Below, one piece after another: positions 7,715-14,176 of a DNA stretch of 16,906 bases; the first letter of the stretch is position 1; every line of letters starts with the position of its first letter. Made by a program: the position numbers and the translations under genes. Under the pieces are notes generated by a model. That model saw only the letters and a list, made by a program, of their open reading frames with translations. It did no database searches and was not told the DNA's origin. Source of the DNA: DASXMX01 sp036794395 (lineage in GTDB: Bacteria > Planctomycetota > Phycisphaerae > Tepidisphaerales > Tepidisphaeraceae). Location of the stretch: the NCBI GenBank assembly GCA_036794395.1, contig DAIRGS010000154.1, positions 1 through 16,906 on the forward strand, in the 5' to 3' direction.

Positions 7715-8675
7715 GACAAAACCGGCCCGGGCGCGCAAGCAAACCTTCGACGAGCTCCGCGCGCTTCAGCGGCTGACATTTTCAGCCGTGCGCTACCCGC
7801 TTTCACCCGCACGCAAACTACAGAAACGGTGGAGCGACGGAAGGCCAATGCGCGATGTATGCGCCGAATTCATCAAACCCAATGATCGCCTGAGCAGCGC
7901 CGAGCGCGTCGAAATCTACAGCAAGAGTTACTGGTTCCGGGTGCTCGATTGTCTTTACGATGATTATCCCGGCCTGCTGGCGATTCTGGGGGAGAAGAAG
8001 TTTTACGATCTTCGCATCGCATATTTGAACCGATACCCCTCGCGCTCGTTCACGTTGAGGAATCTAGGTAACCGCCTCGTGCAGTTCATCACCGAGGAGC
8101 CCAAAAGGACGGCCCCGCACCATCGCATGGCCCTGGACATGGCGCGTTTTGAATGGGCGCAGGTCGAAGCCTTCGACGGGCCAGCGTTGCCCTCGTTTAC
8201 ACTCGATGAATTGTTGGGTGCTAAGCCTTCCAAGCTGAAACTCGGCCTTCAACCGTACCTTACCCTCCTCGAGCTCGCGTACCCGCTCGACGATTTCGTG
8301 ATTGCGGTGAAAAAGCAGAGCAGAGCGCTTCGGTCCGAGACGAGTAATGCAGTCGATGAAGAGCGGACGTCTCGAAAGACCCGCCCGGTCCGGCTTCCCA
8401 AACCCGCGCAAACACTGCTCGCGGTTCACCGTTACGGAAATGACCTCTGGTACAAGCGCCTGCCGCCTGAAGCGTTCAAACTGCTGACGGCCCTTCGCGA
8501 TGGCGCGACTCTCCAATCCGCCATCGACGGCGCGGGGATCGATCCCGACAAAAACGCGAATTGGGCGGCCGATCTTCAGGAATGGTTCAAAAGCTGGATG
8601 GAGCTTGGCTGGTTCTGCAAACGCACGGTGGAACTTAAGGCTCCGAAACCGCCGTCGCGGCGACGTCAGAAATGA
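7707..8675 (+). CDS. bufC: DUF2063 partner protein of the MNIO, BufC-like
   Basis: A 322-residue protein whose N-terminal half (about 15-110) matches the DUF2063 'putative DNA-binding' family: LQRLTFSAV, then NDRLSSAERVEIYSKSYWFRVLDCLYDDYPGLLAILG and LGNRLVQF. Such proteins are encoded beside MNIO enzymes and, like MbnC and TglI, are thought to bring the precursor peptide to the oxidase rather than bind DNA. The start ATG overlaps the MNIO stop (ATGCCTGA) and has GAGG 6 nt upstream. At 322 residues it is longer than a typical DUF2063 protein of about 250. It has a basic insert (KTRPVRLPKPAQ) and a C-terminal helical region. The 3' end overlaps the convergent channel gene by 10 nt. Confidence 0.85.
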   Translation: MPETKPARARKQTFDELRALQRLTFSAVRYPLSPARKLQKRWSDGRPMRDVCAEFIKPNDRLSSAERVEIYSKSYWFRVLDCLYDDYPGLLAILGEKKFYDLRIAYLNRYPSRSFTLRNLGNRLVQFITEEPKRTAPHHRMALDMARFEWAQVEAFDGPALPSFTLDELLGAKPSKLKLGLQPYLTLLELAYPLDDFVIAVKKQSRALRSETSNAVDEERTSRKTRPVRLPKPAQTLLAVHRYGNDLWYKRLPPEAFKLLTALRDGATLQSAIDGAGIDPDKNANWAADLQEWFKSWMELGWFCKRTVELKAPKPPSRRRQK

Positions 8676-9805
8676 TCGTTACTTGTTCCGGGGCTTGACA
8701 GCTGTCCGATTCCCGCGGTTTTCCGCATCCAACTGCTCCGCTGCCAATTATCCGCTGATGGATCTTTTGGCGCGATTTCGGGAATCCTGAAGAGTAATCG
8801 CTCGCCGAGGATAATCACGAACGGTTCATAAGCGTCTCTCAGTCCGGTGAGGCGGGCATCCACATCGGGGGCATCGCTCAAGTCTACGCCTGCCTGCTTC
8901 AAGGCACTTGCCAGGCGTTTTCGATCTTCCGACGGCAAGCGATCTTTTCTTTCGACACGTGCCGTCGGTCGTGCGCCCAGCACCAGGGCCATATCGACGG
9001 CCGCGTGACGTGCCATCGCATAGGTGAGTTGTGCCCGCAGTGTATTATGCCGTGCGACGGTCATGAGTACGGCGCATGTGTCGAGAATCATTGTCAGTGT
9101 CGCGAGCCACGATTGGTTATCATGCTGCGACCGGTAAAAGGTCAGAACCGGGAAAGACAGATGACTTTCGAGCAGCTCCGCCGACCAGACCTCCCATTCC
9201 AATAGAAACTCATCGGCCAGTTCCATTTTCCCGAAGCGTGCCAGCCGCATTAAAAATTCCATCGCGCTGGGCGGGGAACCGGCTCGCGCATCAAGCAGCG
9301 AGATGGCCGTCTCGCGCTTTGAAAACGCACCATACAACACCGGCAAATAACTGACGATCACCGCCAGGAACCCGAAACCAAGTCCCGCCTCAATCACTCC
9401 AAGCGCTCGTGCCAGGTGCCCCGCCGGCACAAGTTCGGCGAAGCCCAGTGTGAAGAACGCCACACCGCTTAAGTAGAAATATCCAAGCAAGCCGTCGCCC
9501 GGCCCATGAACGGGCGAACTGACCGCATAGTGCAAAAACCCAAAACCCAGCACCAATCCCATCACCCACATCGCAAACAGCATCAACAATGACAGCGGAC
9601 CAAACACCCCCAAAAACGCTTCACGTCTTCGTCCGACGGGCAATCGCAATGCAACGGCGCGCCACAAGCTCCAGTTTGCCCGATAAAACAATCGAGCGAA
9701 CCGGAAGCGGTGCGTCACCCTTCGTGGCTGAAGGATGGTTTCGAACGCATCCACCAACGGCACCACGATGAAAACACAACTCAGTAAAAAGGAAATCACA
9801 CGCAT
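8666..9805 (-). CDS. K+-channel-like membrane protein (Ion_trans_2 type) with long cytosolic tail
   Basis: A 379-residue protein from ATG 9805; an in-frame TTG at 9859 would add 18 polar residues. Hydrophobic segments lie at about 3-20, 64-94 and 134-161. Between the last two is a re-entrant P-loop-like stretch, YLSGVAFFTLGFAELVPAG (111-129), in which TLGFAE (119-124) stands where K+ channels have T-x-G-[FY]-G-[DE]. The second filter glycine is replaced by Ala, so K+ selectivity is doubtful. About 210 cytosolic residues follow, mostly helical and of unknown role. The gene lies 94 nt downstream of the sigma factor on the same strand and could be read with it. Confidence 0.7.
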   Translation of the reverse strand: MRVISFLLSCVFIVVPLVDAFETILQPRRVTHRFRFARLFYRANWSLWRAVALRLPVGRRREAFLGVFGPLSLLMLFAMWVMGLVLGFGFLHYAVSSPVHGPGDGLLGYFYLSGVAFFTLGFAELVPAGHLARALGVIEAGLGFGFLAVIVSYLPVLYGAFSKRETAISLLDARAGSPPSAMEFLMRLARFGKMELADEFLLEWEVWSAELLESHLSFPVLTFYRSQHDNQSWLATLTMILDTCAVLMTVARHNTLRAQLTYAMARHAAVDMALVLGARPTARVERKDRLPSEDRKRLASALKQAGVDLSDAPDVDARLTGLRDAYEPFVIILGERLLFRIPEIAPKDPSADNWQRSSWMRKTAGIGQLSSPGTSNDHF

Positions 9806-9899
9806 GTATTTGAGTTTTGATGCCCTATCTTTTCCGAAACCTACCGGCAGCACATCCAAAAATCACGCCGACCGCGGTGCATTTGGCGAGGCTCGGGGG

Positions 9900-11177
9900 T
9901 CATTGGGACTGGGTGGCGTCGCGACATTCGGAAGCCCGGTCAAGAAGCAGGCCCCTCTCTCTGGCGTTGCGGGTGAGTGTTGCTGCGCGTTCGAATTCGG
10001 CGCGGGCTTCGGGGAATCTTCCCAGTTTTTTGAGCAGATCGCCCCGGACACTGGGGAGGAGGCGGTAGGGTTTCAGCGATGGTTCGGCCAGGAGACGGTC
10101 GACTATCTTAATGGCTTCGTCGGGACCAGATGCCATTGAAACGGCCACGGCACGATTTAATTCAACTACCGGGGAGGGCGAGATCAGAGACAGTCGTTCG
10201 TAGAGTCGTGCGATCAGGCTCCAATCGGTTTCGGCGGTGGTGCTGGCGCGGGCATGGCAGGCGGCGATTGCGGCTTGGGTCGTGTAGGGCGCGGGACGGT
10301 TTTGGGCGGTGGTGAGCTGCTGGGCGCGATCAAGGGCGGCCAAGCCGCGACGGATGAGGAGTTGATCCCATTGCGCGCGGTTTTGGTCGAGCAACAGGAT
10401 TGGCTCGCCCGATGGACCGACGCGGGCGCGCGGGCGCGATGCTTGGATTTCCATGAGGGCTACGAGTCCGTGGACCTCGGGCTCGTTTGGAACCAGGCCG
10501 GCGAGGATTCGGCCCAGGCGAAGGGCATCTTCGCAAAGTCCAGGCCGCATCCAGTGTTCGCCGGCGGTGGCGGAGTAGCCCTCGTTGAAGATCAGATAGA
10601 TGACTGCCAGTACGGAGGACAAGCGTTCGGCGAGTTCCGCGGCGCGGGGGACTTCGAAGGGGACTTTCTCGTCGGCCAGCGTCTTTTTGGCCCGGACGAT
10701 GCGCTGTGCCACGGTGGGCTCGGGGACTAGAAAAGCACGGGCGATTTCGTCGGTGCTCAGGCCCCCCAGCAAGCGAAGCGTGAGGGCGGCACGGGCTTCG
10801 GTTGAAAGAACAGGGTGACAGGTCATGAAGATCAGGCGAAGCAAGTCGTCGCCGAACTCATCATCCAGTGCGGTGTCGAGATCGGGCTCTGCACCATCGG
10901 ATATCGTACGGCCGATCTCCTCGTGCTTTCGTTCGATTCGCTTGTCGCGGCGGAGGCAGTCGATGGCTTTGTTGGTTGCGGTGGACATCAACCAGGCGCC
11001 GGGGTTCTCCGGGACGCCGGTCGTGGGCCATTGCTCGAGCGCTGCCAGCAGGGCGTCCTGGGCGACCTCTTCGGCAACACCGACGTCGCGAACTCGGTGA
11101 GTCAGGCTGGCGATCAGCCTCGCAGATTCAATCCGCCAGACAGCTTCGATCGCTTGATGGATGTCTTGGGGATTCAC
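9900..11177 (-). CDS. ECF42-type sigma factor with DUF6596/TPR-like C-terminal extension
   Basis: A 425-residue protein. Region 2 is at about 10-80 (VGVAEEVAQDALLAALEQW, AWLMSTATNKAIDCLRR). Region 4 is at about 125-175 (LSTEARAALTLRLLGGLSTDEIARAF, PTVAQRIVRAKKTL). The remaining 240 residues are the helical DUF6596/TPR-like extension typical of the ECF42 group (YLIFNEGYSATAG, EVHGLVALMEIQASR, then helical repeats around SPVVELNRAVAVSMASGP). ECF42 factors have no classic anti-sigma factor, their extension is needed for activity, and they are encoded beside DGPF (YCII-related) proteins, two of which lie upstream here. The start is GTG 11177: an in-frame TGA four codons upstream rules out a longer protein. 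Its start overlaps the end of a doubtful 67-codon frame by GTGA. Confidence 0.9.
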   Translation of the reverse strand: MNPQDIHQAIEAVWRIESARLIASLTHRVRDVGVAEEVAQDALLAALEQWPTTGVPENPGAWLMSTATNKAIDCLRRDKRIERKHEEIGRTISDGAEPDLDTALDDEFGDDLLRLIFMTCHPVLSTEARAALTLRLLGGLSTDEIARAFLVPEPTVAQRIVRAKKTLADEKVPFEVPRAAELAERLSSVLAVIYLIFNEGYSATAGEHWMRPGLCEDALRLGRILAGLVPNEPEVHGLVALMEIQASRPRARVGPSGEPILLLDQNRAQWDQLLIRRGLAALDRAQQLTTAQNRPAPYTTQAAIAACHARASTTAETDWSLIARLYERLSLISPSPVVELNRAVAVSMASGPDEAIKIVDRLLAEPSLKPYRLLPSVRGDLLKKLGRFPEARAEFERAATLTRNARERGLLLDRASECRDATQSQ

Positions 11178-11505
11178 TGCCGTCGATCACACCATCTCGG
11201 CTCCGAGACATCAAGGGGATTGCGGATCGGAAGAAAGTCGAAGACCTGTGGAGTTTCACCAGTCAATGACTGTTGCAGCGCTCTGAGAAGCCGGGGTGGC
11301 GCGGGGTACCGCTCTACGCCCGGCGTGGGGGTTTTGTGGGGTGCGACGGGGCTTTTGGGGTCGACGCGGCGAAGCATAAGTTGATAGGCGGCGCCTGATT
11401 CGGTCCCTCCTTCTCAAGCCCGACACACATTTCACCTCCCGGCAACATACCGCTTCAGCGCCGAATCACGCACGAACATTTAGCACTCGTGTGATCGACG
11501 AACTG
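11178..11505. other. 328-nt gap between yciI and sigma gene, with a solo repeat end
   Basis: The only recognisable element is GCGCCGAATCACGCACG...CATTTAG at 11458-11483, which matches the ends of the repeats at 181-206 and 12858-12883 (about 22 of 26 positions against the latter). As in those copies, it lies just after the stop of a minus-strand gene. A minus-strand frame at 11174-11377 (67 codons) has no ribosome-binding site and no recognisable motif, and I do not call it. No terminator was seen, so read-through from yciI into the sigma gene is possible. Confidence 0.6.
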
Positions 11506-11856
11506 TCAGCTCTTTATTTCCTTGATCTCGCGGACTTCGCTCTCGCCGCCCCCGGCTGCCTCCAGGATGCGGCGGGCCAGGTCCATGGCTTCTTGTTTTG
11601 AGTTGGCTTTAACGATTGCAATGCCGGCGACAAGCTCCTTGGCCTCAGCGAATGGACCGTCTGTGACGGAATACCGGTCGCCGATCAGGCGAACGCGGGC
11701 GCCTTTTTCACTGCTTTCCAGACCTTCGCCGGAAAGGAGGATGCCCTTTTGCTTCAGCTCTGCCATTAGCTTTTGCACGGCGGGCAGGTCTTGCTTGCAG
11801 GGGGCTTCTGTGGTTTCGGGCTCGCCGGCGCCTTTGAACATGAGCATGTATCGCAT
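11506..11856 (-). CDS. YciI/DGPF-family protein 1
   Basis: A 116-residue ferredoxin-like-fold protein of the YCII-related family. It starts MRYMLMFKG, has GEGLESSEKGARVR in the middle, and carries the DGPF signature at 66-69 followed by AEAKELVAG. Bacterial DGPF proteins are of uncertain biochemical function, but they are the conserved genomic partners and known targets of ECF42 sigma factors. AAGGA lies 9 nt before ATG 11856. It is closely similar to the second DGPF protein at 12892-13323, so the two are probably ancient duplicates. Confidence 0.9.
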   Translation of the reverse strand: MRYMLMFKGAGEPETTEAPCKQDLPAVQKLMAELKQKGILLSGEGLESSEKGARVRLIGDRYSVTDGPFAEAKELVAGIAIVKANSKQEAMDLARRILEAAGGGESEVREIKEIKS

Positions 11857-11882
11857 TTGGTGTATTCCTTGTCGCCGGACGG

Positions 11883-11938
11883 CAGATTTCAGATTTCAGA
11901 TTTCAAATCTCAGATTTCAGATTTCAGATTTCAAATTC
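11883..11938. repeat. Heptad tandem repeat (CAGATTT)n
   Basis: Eight contiguous 7-bp units fill most of the 88-nt gap between the SRPBCC and first DGPF genes: three CAGATTT, one CAAATCT, three CAGATTT, one CAAATTC. The array is thus two 28-bp higher-order units of four. It ends 6 nt before the SRPBCC stop and starts 26 nt upstream of the yciI start codon. Confidence 0.9.
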
Positions 11939-11944
11939 CCATTC

Positions 11945-12496
11945 CTACTCCCCGGCATTGGCCATCGTGGCTTTTTCCGCCTGGACTTTCATAGCGGTCA
12001 GTCCGCGCTCGAAATCTTTGCCGACGAGTTTGTCCATGTCCATCATCATGTGGAATGCCTTGGAAATAAATCCATTGCAGCCGTCCATAGCCCAGGTGAC
12101 TTTTGTGCCTTCGGCAACCGGCGTGAAGGTAAAGGTGGCCGCGCTGGTTGCTTTGAAGGGGCGGAGGAATTCAAGCTTGATGACGATTTGCGAACTCGGG
12201 TCGCTTTGCTCGATGGTCATTTTCCCTTCGCCAACTTTGTTGTTGCCGCTCCAGGAATAGGCCGTTCCGTTTCCGGAGGGTGGACCTTCGTAATTGCGTT
12301 TCAGGTAAGGATCCATTCCTTCCCATGGCGACCAGGCCTGCCAGGCGCGGAAATCATTTACCTGGGCAAAGACCGTCTTTGGCGGTGTGGCGATCGTGAT
12401 TGATCGCTCAAGGTGAAATGTCGCGGGGCGAGTGGCAACAACCACCACGAGGATAATCGCGATCACCGCGACGCCGATTAGAATTTTTAGCATCAT
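11945..12496 (-). CDS. SRPBCC (START/Bet v1-like) protein with N-terminal membrane anchor
   Basis: A 183-residue protein. Residues 3-21 (LKILIGVAVIAIILVVVVA) form one transmembrane segment. The rest is an SRPBCC hydrophobic-ligand domain: FHLERSITIATPPKTVFAQVNDFRAWQAWSPW, GTAYSWSGNNKVGEGKM, then TKVTWAMDGCNGF and a long final helix, as in the AHSA1/polyketide-cyclase-like group. ATG 12496 has AGAGG 6 nt upstream; a GTG at 12556 would extend into the adjacent repeat. SRPBCC genes often sit with YciI and ECF42 genes, which fits this operon. The ligand is unknown. Confidence 0.85.
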   Translation of the reverse strand: MMLKILIGVAVIAIILVVVVATRPATFHLERSITIATPPKTVFAQVNDFRAWQAWSPWEGMDPYLKRNYEGPPSGNGTAYSWSGNNKVGEGKMTIEQSDPSSQIVIKLEFLRPFKATSAATFTFTPVAEGTKVTWAMDGCNGFISKAFHMMMDMDKLVGKDFERGLTAMKVQAEKATMANAGE

Positions 12497-12555
12497 CACA
12501 TACCTCTTCCCATTCAATCGAAAGTAAATTGACAAACCAGCCCGATTTTTCCCCA

Positions 12556-12883
12556 CTAAAATGCCGGGCGCAATTCGGCGCTTTGTGGCATGGGGCTTCC
12601 CCTTCGGGTCTGCCTTCGGCTCTGAGGCTCAGGCTCGAAGAGAGCCTCAGGGTCGAAGACAGCCCATGATCGATGGAGTTGACCACCAGCGACGGGTTAG
12701 ATGTGGGAAAACCAAGCTTCTACAGTTGGACAACCTTCTGAATATGCCCTCAGAAAATGCCCAACTCCGGCGAGTTGGTTTTCCCACATCTCACCCGGCG
12801 CCGGACCCGAACCGCCCCCGACCACGGCCTGGAAGGCCGTGCCACTTAAAAGCAATGGCGCTGAATCGCGCACGGTCATTTAG
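12556..12883. repeat. Intergenic repeat family, copy 2 (two inverted arms around a palindromic core)
   Basis: The core at 12701-12789 has the same perfect 15-bp terminal inverted repeat as copy 1. Its interior aligns with copy 1 only on the reverse strand. An arm extends on each side. The right arm runs from ACCCGGCG to GAATCGCGC...TCATTTAG (12883). The left arm is the same design inverted, ending CTAAAATGCCGGGCGC at 12556. Arm hairpins are CACGGCCT/AGGCCGTG (12823-12841) on the right and CTGAGGCTC/GAGCCTCAG (12622-12650) on the left. The element fills the gap between the second DGPF gene and the SRPBCC gene. There is no transposase and no convincing target-site duplication. Confidence 0.85.
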
Positions 12884-12891
12884 CCCTGTCC

Positions 12892-13323
12892 TCACGCCTT
12901 TTTCTCGATCTGTTCCCGCATCTTTTCTTCCTGCGCCCGCAGCTCGGGAGTGAACTCTGCTCCGAAGTCCGCGGCCTCGAAGACCTGGCGGATTTCGATC
13001 TCCGAAGCTTCCGTTCCGGGGAACGGATTGGGGCATCGCTTGATCCACTCGATGGCTTCAGCTTTTGATTTGACCTGAATCAACCAGAAACCCGCCACCA
13101 GTTCCTTAGTCTCGGTAAATGGGCCATCGATCACGGTTCGTTTGCTTCCTTCAAAGCGAACTCTCGCGCCCTTGGAGCTGGGCTGCAAACCCTCGCCGGC
13201 GAGCATGACACCGGCCTTAATCATTTCCTCGTTGAACTTCCCCATATCCGTGAGCAGCTTTTCGCTGGGCATCACACCGGCTTCGGATTCCTTCGTCGCC
13301 TTGACCATGACCATGAATCGCAT
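12892..13323 (-). CDS. YciI/DGPF-family protein 2
   Basis: A 143-residue YCII-related protein starting MRFMVMVKA, with GEGLQPSSKGARVRFEGS and the DGPF signature at 66-69 followed by TETKELVAG, then an extended acidic/basic helical tail (PELRAQEEKMREQIEKKA) absent from the other copy. ATG 13323 has AAGGAGA about 5 nt upstream; a TTG at 13338 is less likely. It is the first gene of the putative ECF42-linked unit and has a long structured upstream region (13324-13582). As a DGPF gene it is a likely target of the sigma factor at 9900-11177. Confidence 0.9.
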   Translation of the reverse strand: MRFMVMVKATKESEAGVMPSEKLLTDMGKFNEEMIKAGVMLAGEGLQPSSKGARVRFEGSKRTVIDGPFTETKELVAGFWLIQVKSKAEAIEWIKRCPNPFPGTEASEIEIRQVFEAADFGAEFTPELRAQEEKMREQIEKKA

Positions 13324-13357
13324 CGCAGTCTCCTTCAACTAAAGCCGTTTCCGTGTT

Positions 13358-13426
13358 GGTGTAGCGTCCAGGCATACCGCGCCCCGCGAGCGGGGCCGCT
13401 AAACTTGGGATGGCAGGCGCTACACC
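13358..13426. repeat. Nested inverted repeat upstream of DGPF gene 2
   Basis: The outer arms GGTGTAGCG (13358-13366) and CGCTACACC (13418-13426) are perfectly complementary. Inside sits a second perfect hairpin, GCCCCGC-GA-GCGGGGC (13381-13396). It lies 35 nt upstream of the gene's ATG and would be in its 5' leader. No T-run follows on the minus strand, so this is not a plain terminator. Confidence 0.7.
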
Positions 13427-13433
13427 TTCCTGA

Positions 13434-13469
13434 TAAACGCTCTATGAGTGTTTAGCCCGGGTCTCGGGC
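13434..13469. repeat. Two abutting hairpins in the DGPF gene 2 leader
   Basis: TAAACGCTC-TAT-GAGTGTTTA (13434-13454, 8 of 9 pairs plus one wobble) is followed without a gap by GCCCG-N5-CGGGC (13455-13469). They lie just upstream (minus strand) of the nested inverted repeat, making three successive stems in one leader. Confidence 0.6.
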
Positions 13470-13505
13470 AACTTTTGCCGTTTCATACCCTGGCTCTACA
13501 GACAC

Positions 13506-13532
13506 ATCGAACGAAGGCCTCGACAATCGACA
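13506..13532 (-). promoter_or_regulatory. Candidate ECF42 promoter of DGPF gene 2
   Basis: On the minus strand TGTCGA (13532-13527) is followed after 17 nt by CGAT (13509-13506). From memory the published ECF42 motif is TGTCGA at -35 and CGA/TC at -10. A second TGTCGA follows directly in tandem (13525-13520), and a third lies on the plus strand at 13551-13556. The distance to the start codon is long, about 180 nt. Confidence 0.45.
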
Positions 13533-13557
13533 CTTTGGAAAAATATTTTCTGTCGAT
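13526..13557. repeat. ATCGACA...TGTCGAT inverted repeat around an AT palindrome
   Basis: ATCGACA (13526-13532) and TGTCGAT (13551-13557) are perfect inverted repeats. They flank an 18-nt spacer that includes AAAATATTTT (13540-13549). The element lies 26 nt beyond the maf stop and overlaps the candidate ECF42 -35 box, so it could be an operator, a two-sided promoter element or a weak maf terminator. Confidence 0.5.
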
Positions 13558-13582
13558 AGATAAAGCCCGATGGATTAGCCCA

Positions 13583-14176
13583 TTACAGCCACGTCCCTAG
13601 CCTAATGTCTACCTCGGCCAGCATCTCCGTGACCAGTTCGATCGGCAATCCAACGATGTTCGTTTGGCTTCCCGAGACTCGAGTTACGAAGGGGTCGGGG
13701 TCCTGGATTCCGTATCCGCCGGCTTTGCCTTCCCATTGTTTTGATTGGACGTAGGCGTGAATTTCGTTGTCGGTGAGTTCGCGCATGTGGACAGCCGACA
13801 GCACGCGGGTGTGGCGGAAGTGGCCGATTGATCTTCGATATACCGCTACGCCGGTGATGACGCTGTGGGCTGTTCCAGACAAGACGCGGAGCATGCGCTC
13901 GGCGTCTTTGGCATCCCGCGGCTTGCCCAGTACCCGGTCGAGATAGGCGACGACAGTATCGGCGGCGAGGATGACATCATTGGGCAATTGCCGCGAGACG
14001 GCATCGGCCTTCATTTCGGCAAGGCGCTCGGCCAAATCGCCCGCGCCCAGTCCCGCGCCGATACTTTGCTCGTCAACGTCTGATGGATTGACTTCAAATT
14101 CAAATCCTGCCTCGGCGAGCAACTGTTGACGTCGAGGCGAGGCGCTGGCGAGGATCAGACGGAACGGATCGGTCAT
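13583..14176 (-). CDS. maf: Maf-family nucleotide pyrophosphatase (dTTP/UTP type)
   Basis: A 197-residue cytoplasmic protein with all the Maf landmarks: LILASASPRRQQLL (7-20), AADTVV (71-76, with the catalytic Asp), GKPRDAKDAERML, YVQSKQWEGKAGGYGIQ and VSGSQTNIVGLP. Maf proteins hydrolyse non-canonical or excess nucleoside triphosphates to monophosphates. The WEGKAGGYGIQ form points to the YhdE/MafA-like dTTP/UTP subgroup. The length is normal. ATG 14176 overlaps the stop of the upstream TPR-glycosyltransferase gene (ATGA), indicating translational coupling; a GTG at 14203 is less likely. Confidence 0.93.
   Translation of the reverse strand: MTDPFRLILASASPRRQQLLAEAGFEFEVNPSDVDEQSIGAGLGAGDLAERLAEMKADAVSRQLPNDVILAADTVVAYLDRVLGKPRDAKDAERMLRVLSGTAHSVITGVAVYRRSIGHFRHTRVLSAVHMRELTDNEIHAYVQSKQWEGKAGGYGIQDPDPFVTRVSGSQTNIVGLPIELVTEMLAEVDIRLGTWL

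Noticed and set aside
9900..11177. The ECF42 sigma factor as regulator of the bufferin locus
   Set aside because: Bufferin genes are often under ECF control, but this sigma belongs to the DGPF-linked group, and I found no TGTCGA motif in the region upstream of the precursor.
11174..11377. Minus-strand 67-codon frame ending in GTGA overlap with the sigma gene
   Set aside because: The overlap would suit translational coupling, but there is no ribosome-binding site, no recognisable motif and a composition like the surrounding spacer. Kept only as a remark.
12701..12883. Short open frames on both strands of the 12701-12789 core (MWENQ... to ...WFSHI)
   Set aside because: The terminal inverted repeat forces the same residues at both ends on both strands, and copy 1 shifts frame inside the core. 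This is a palindrome artefact.
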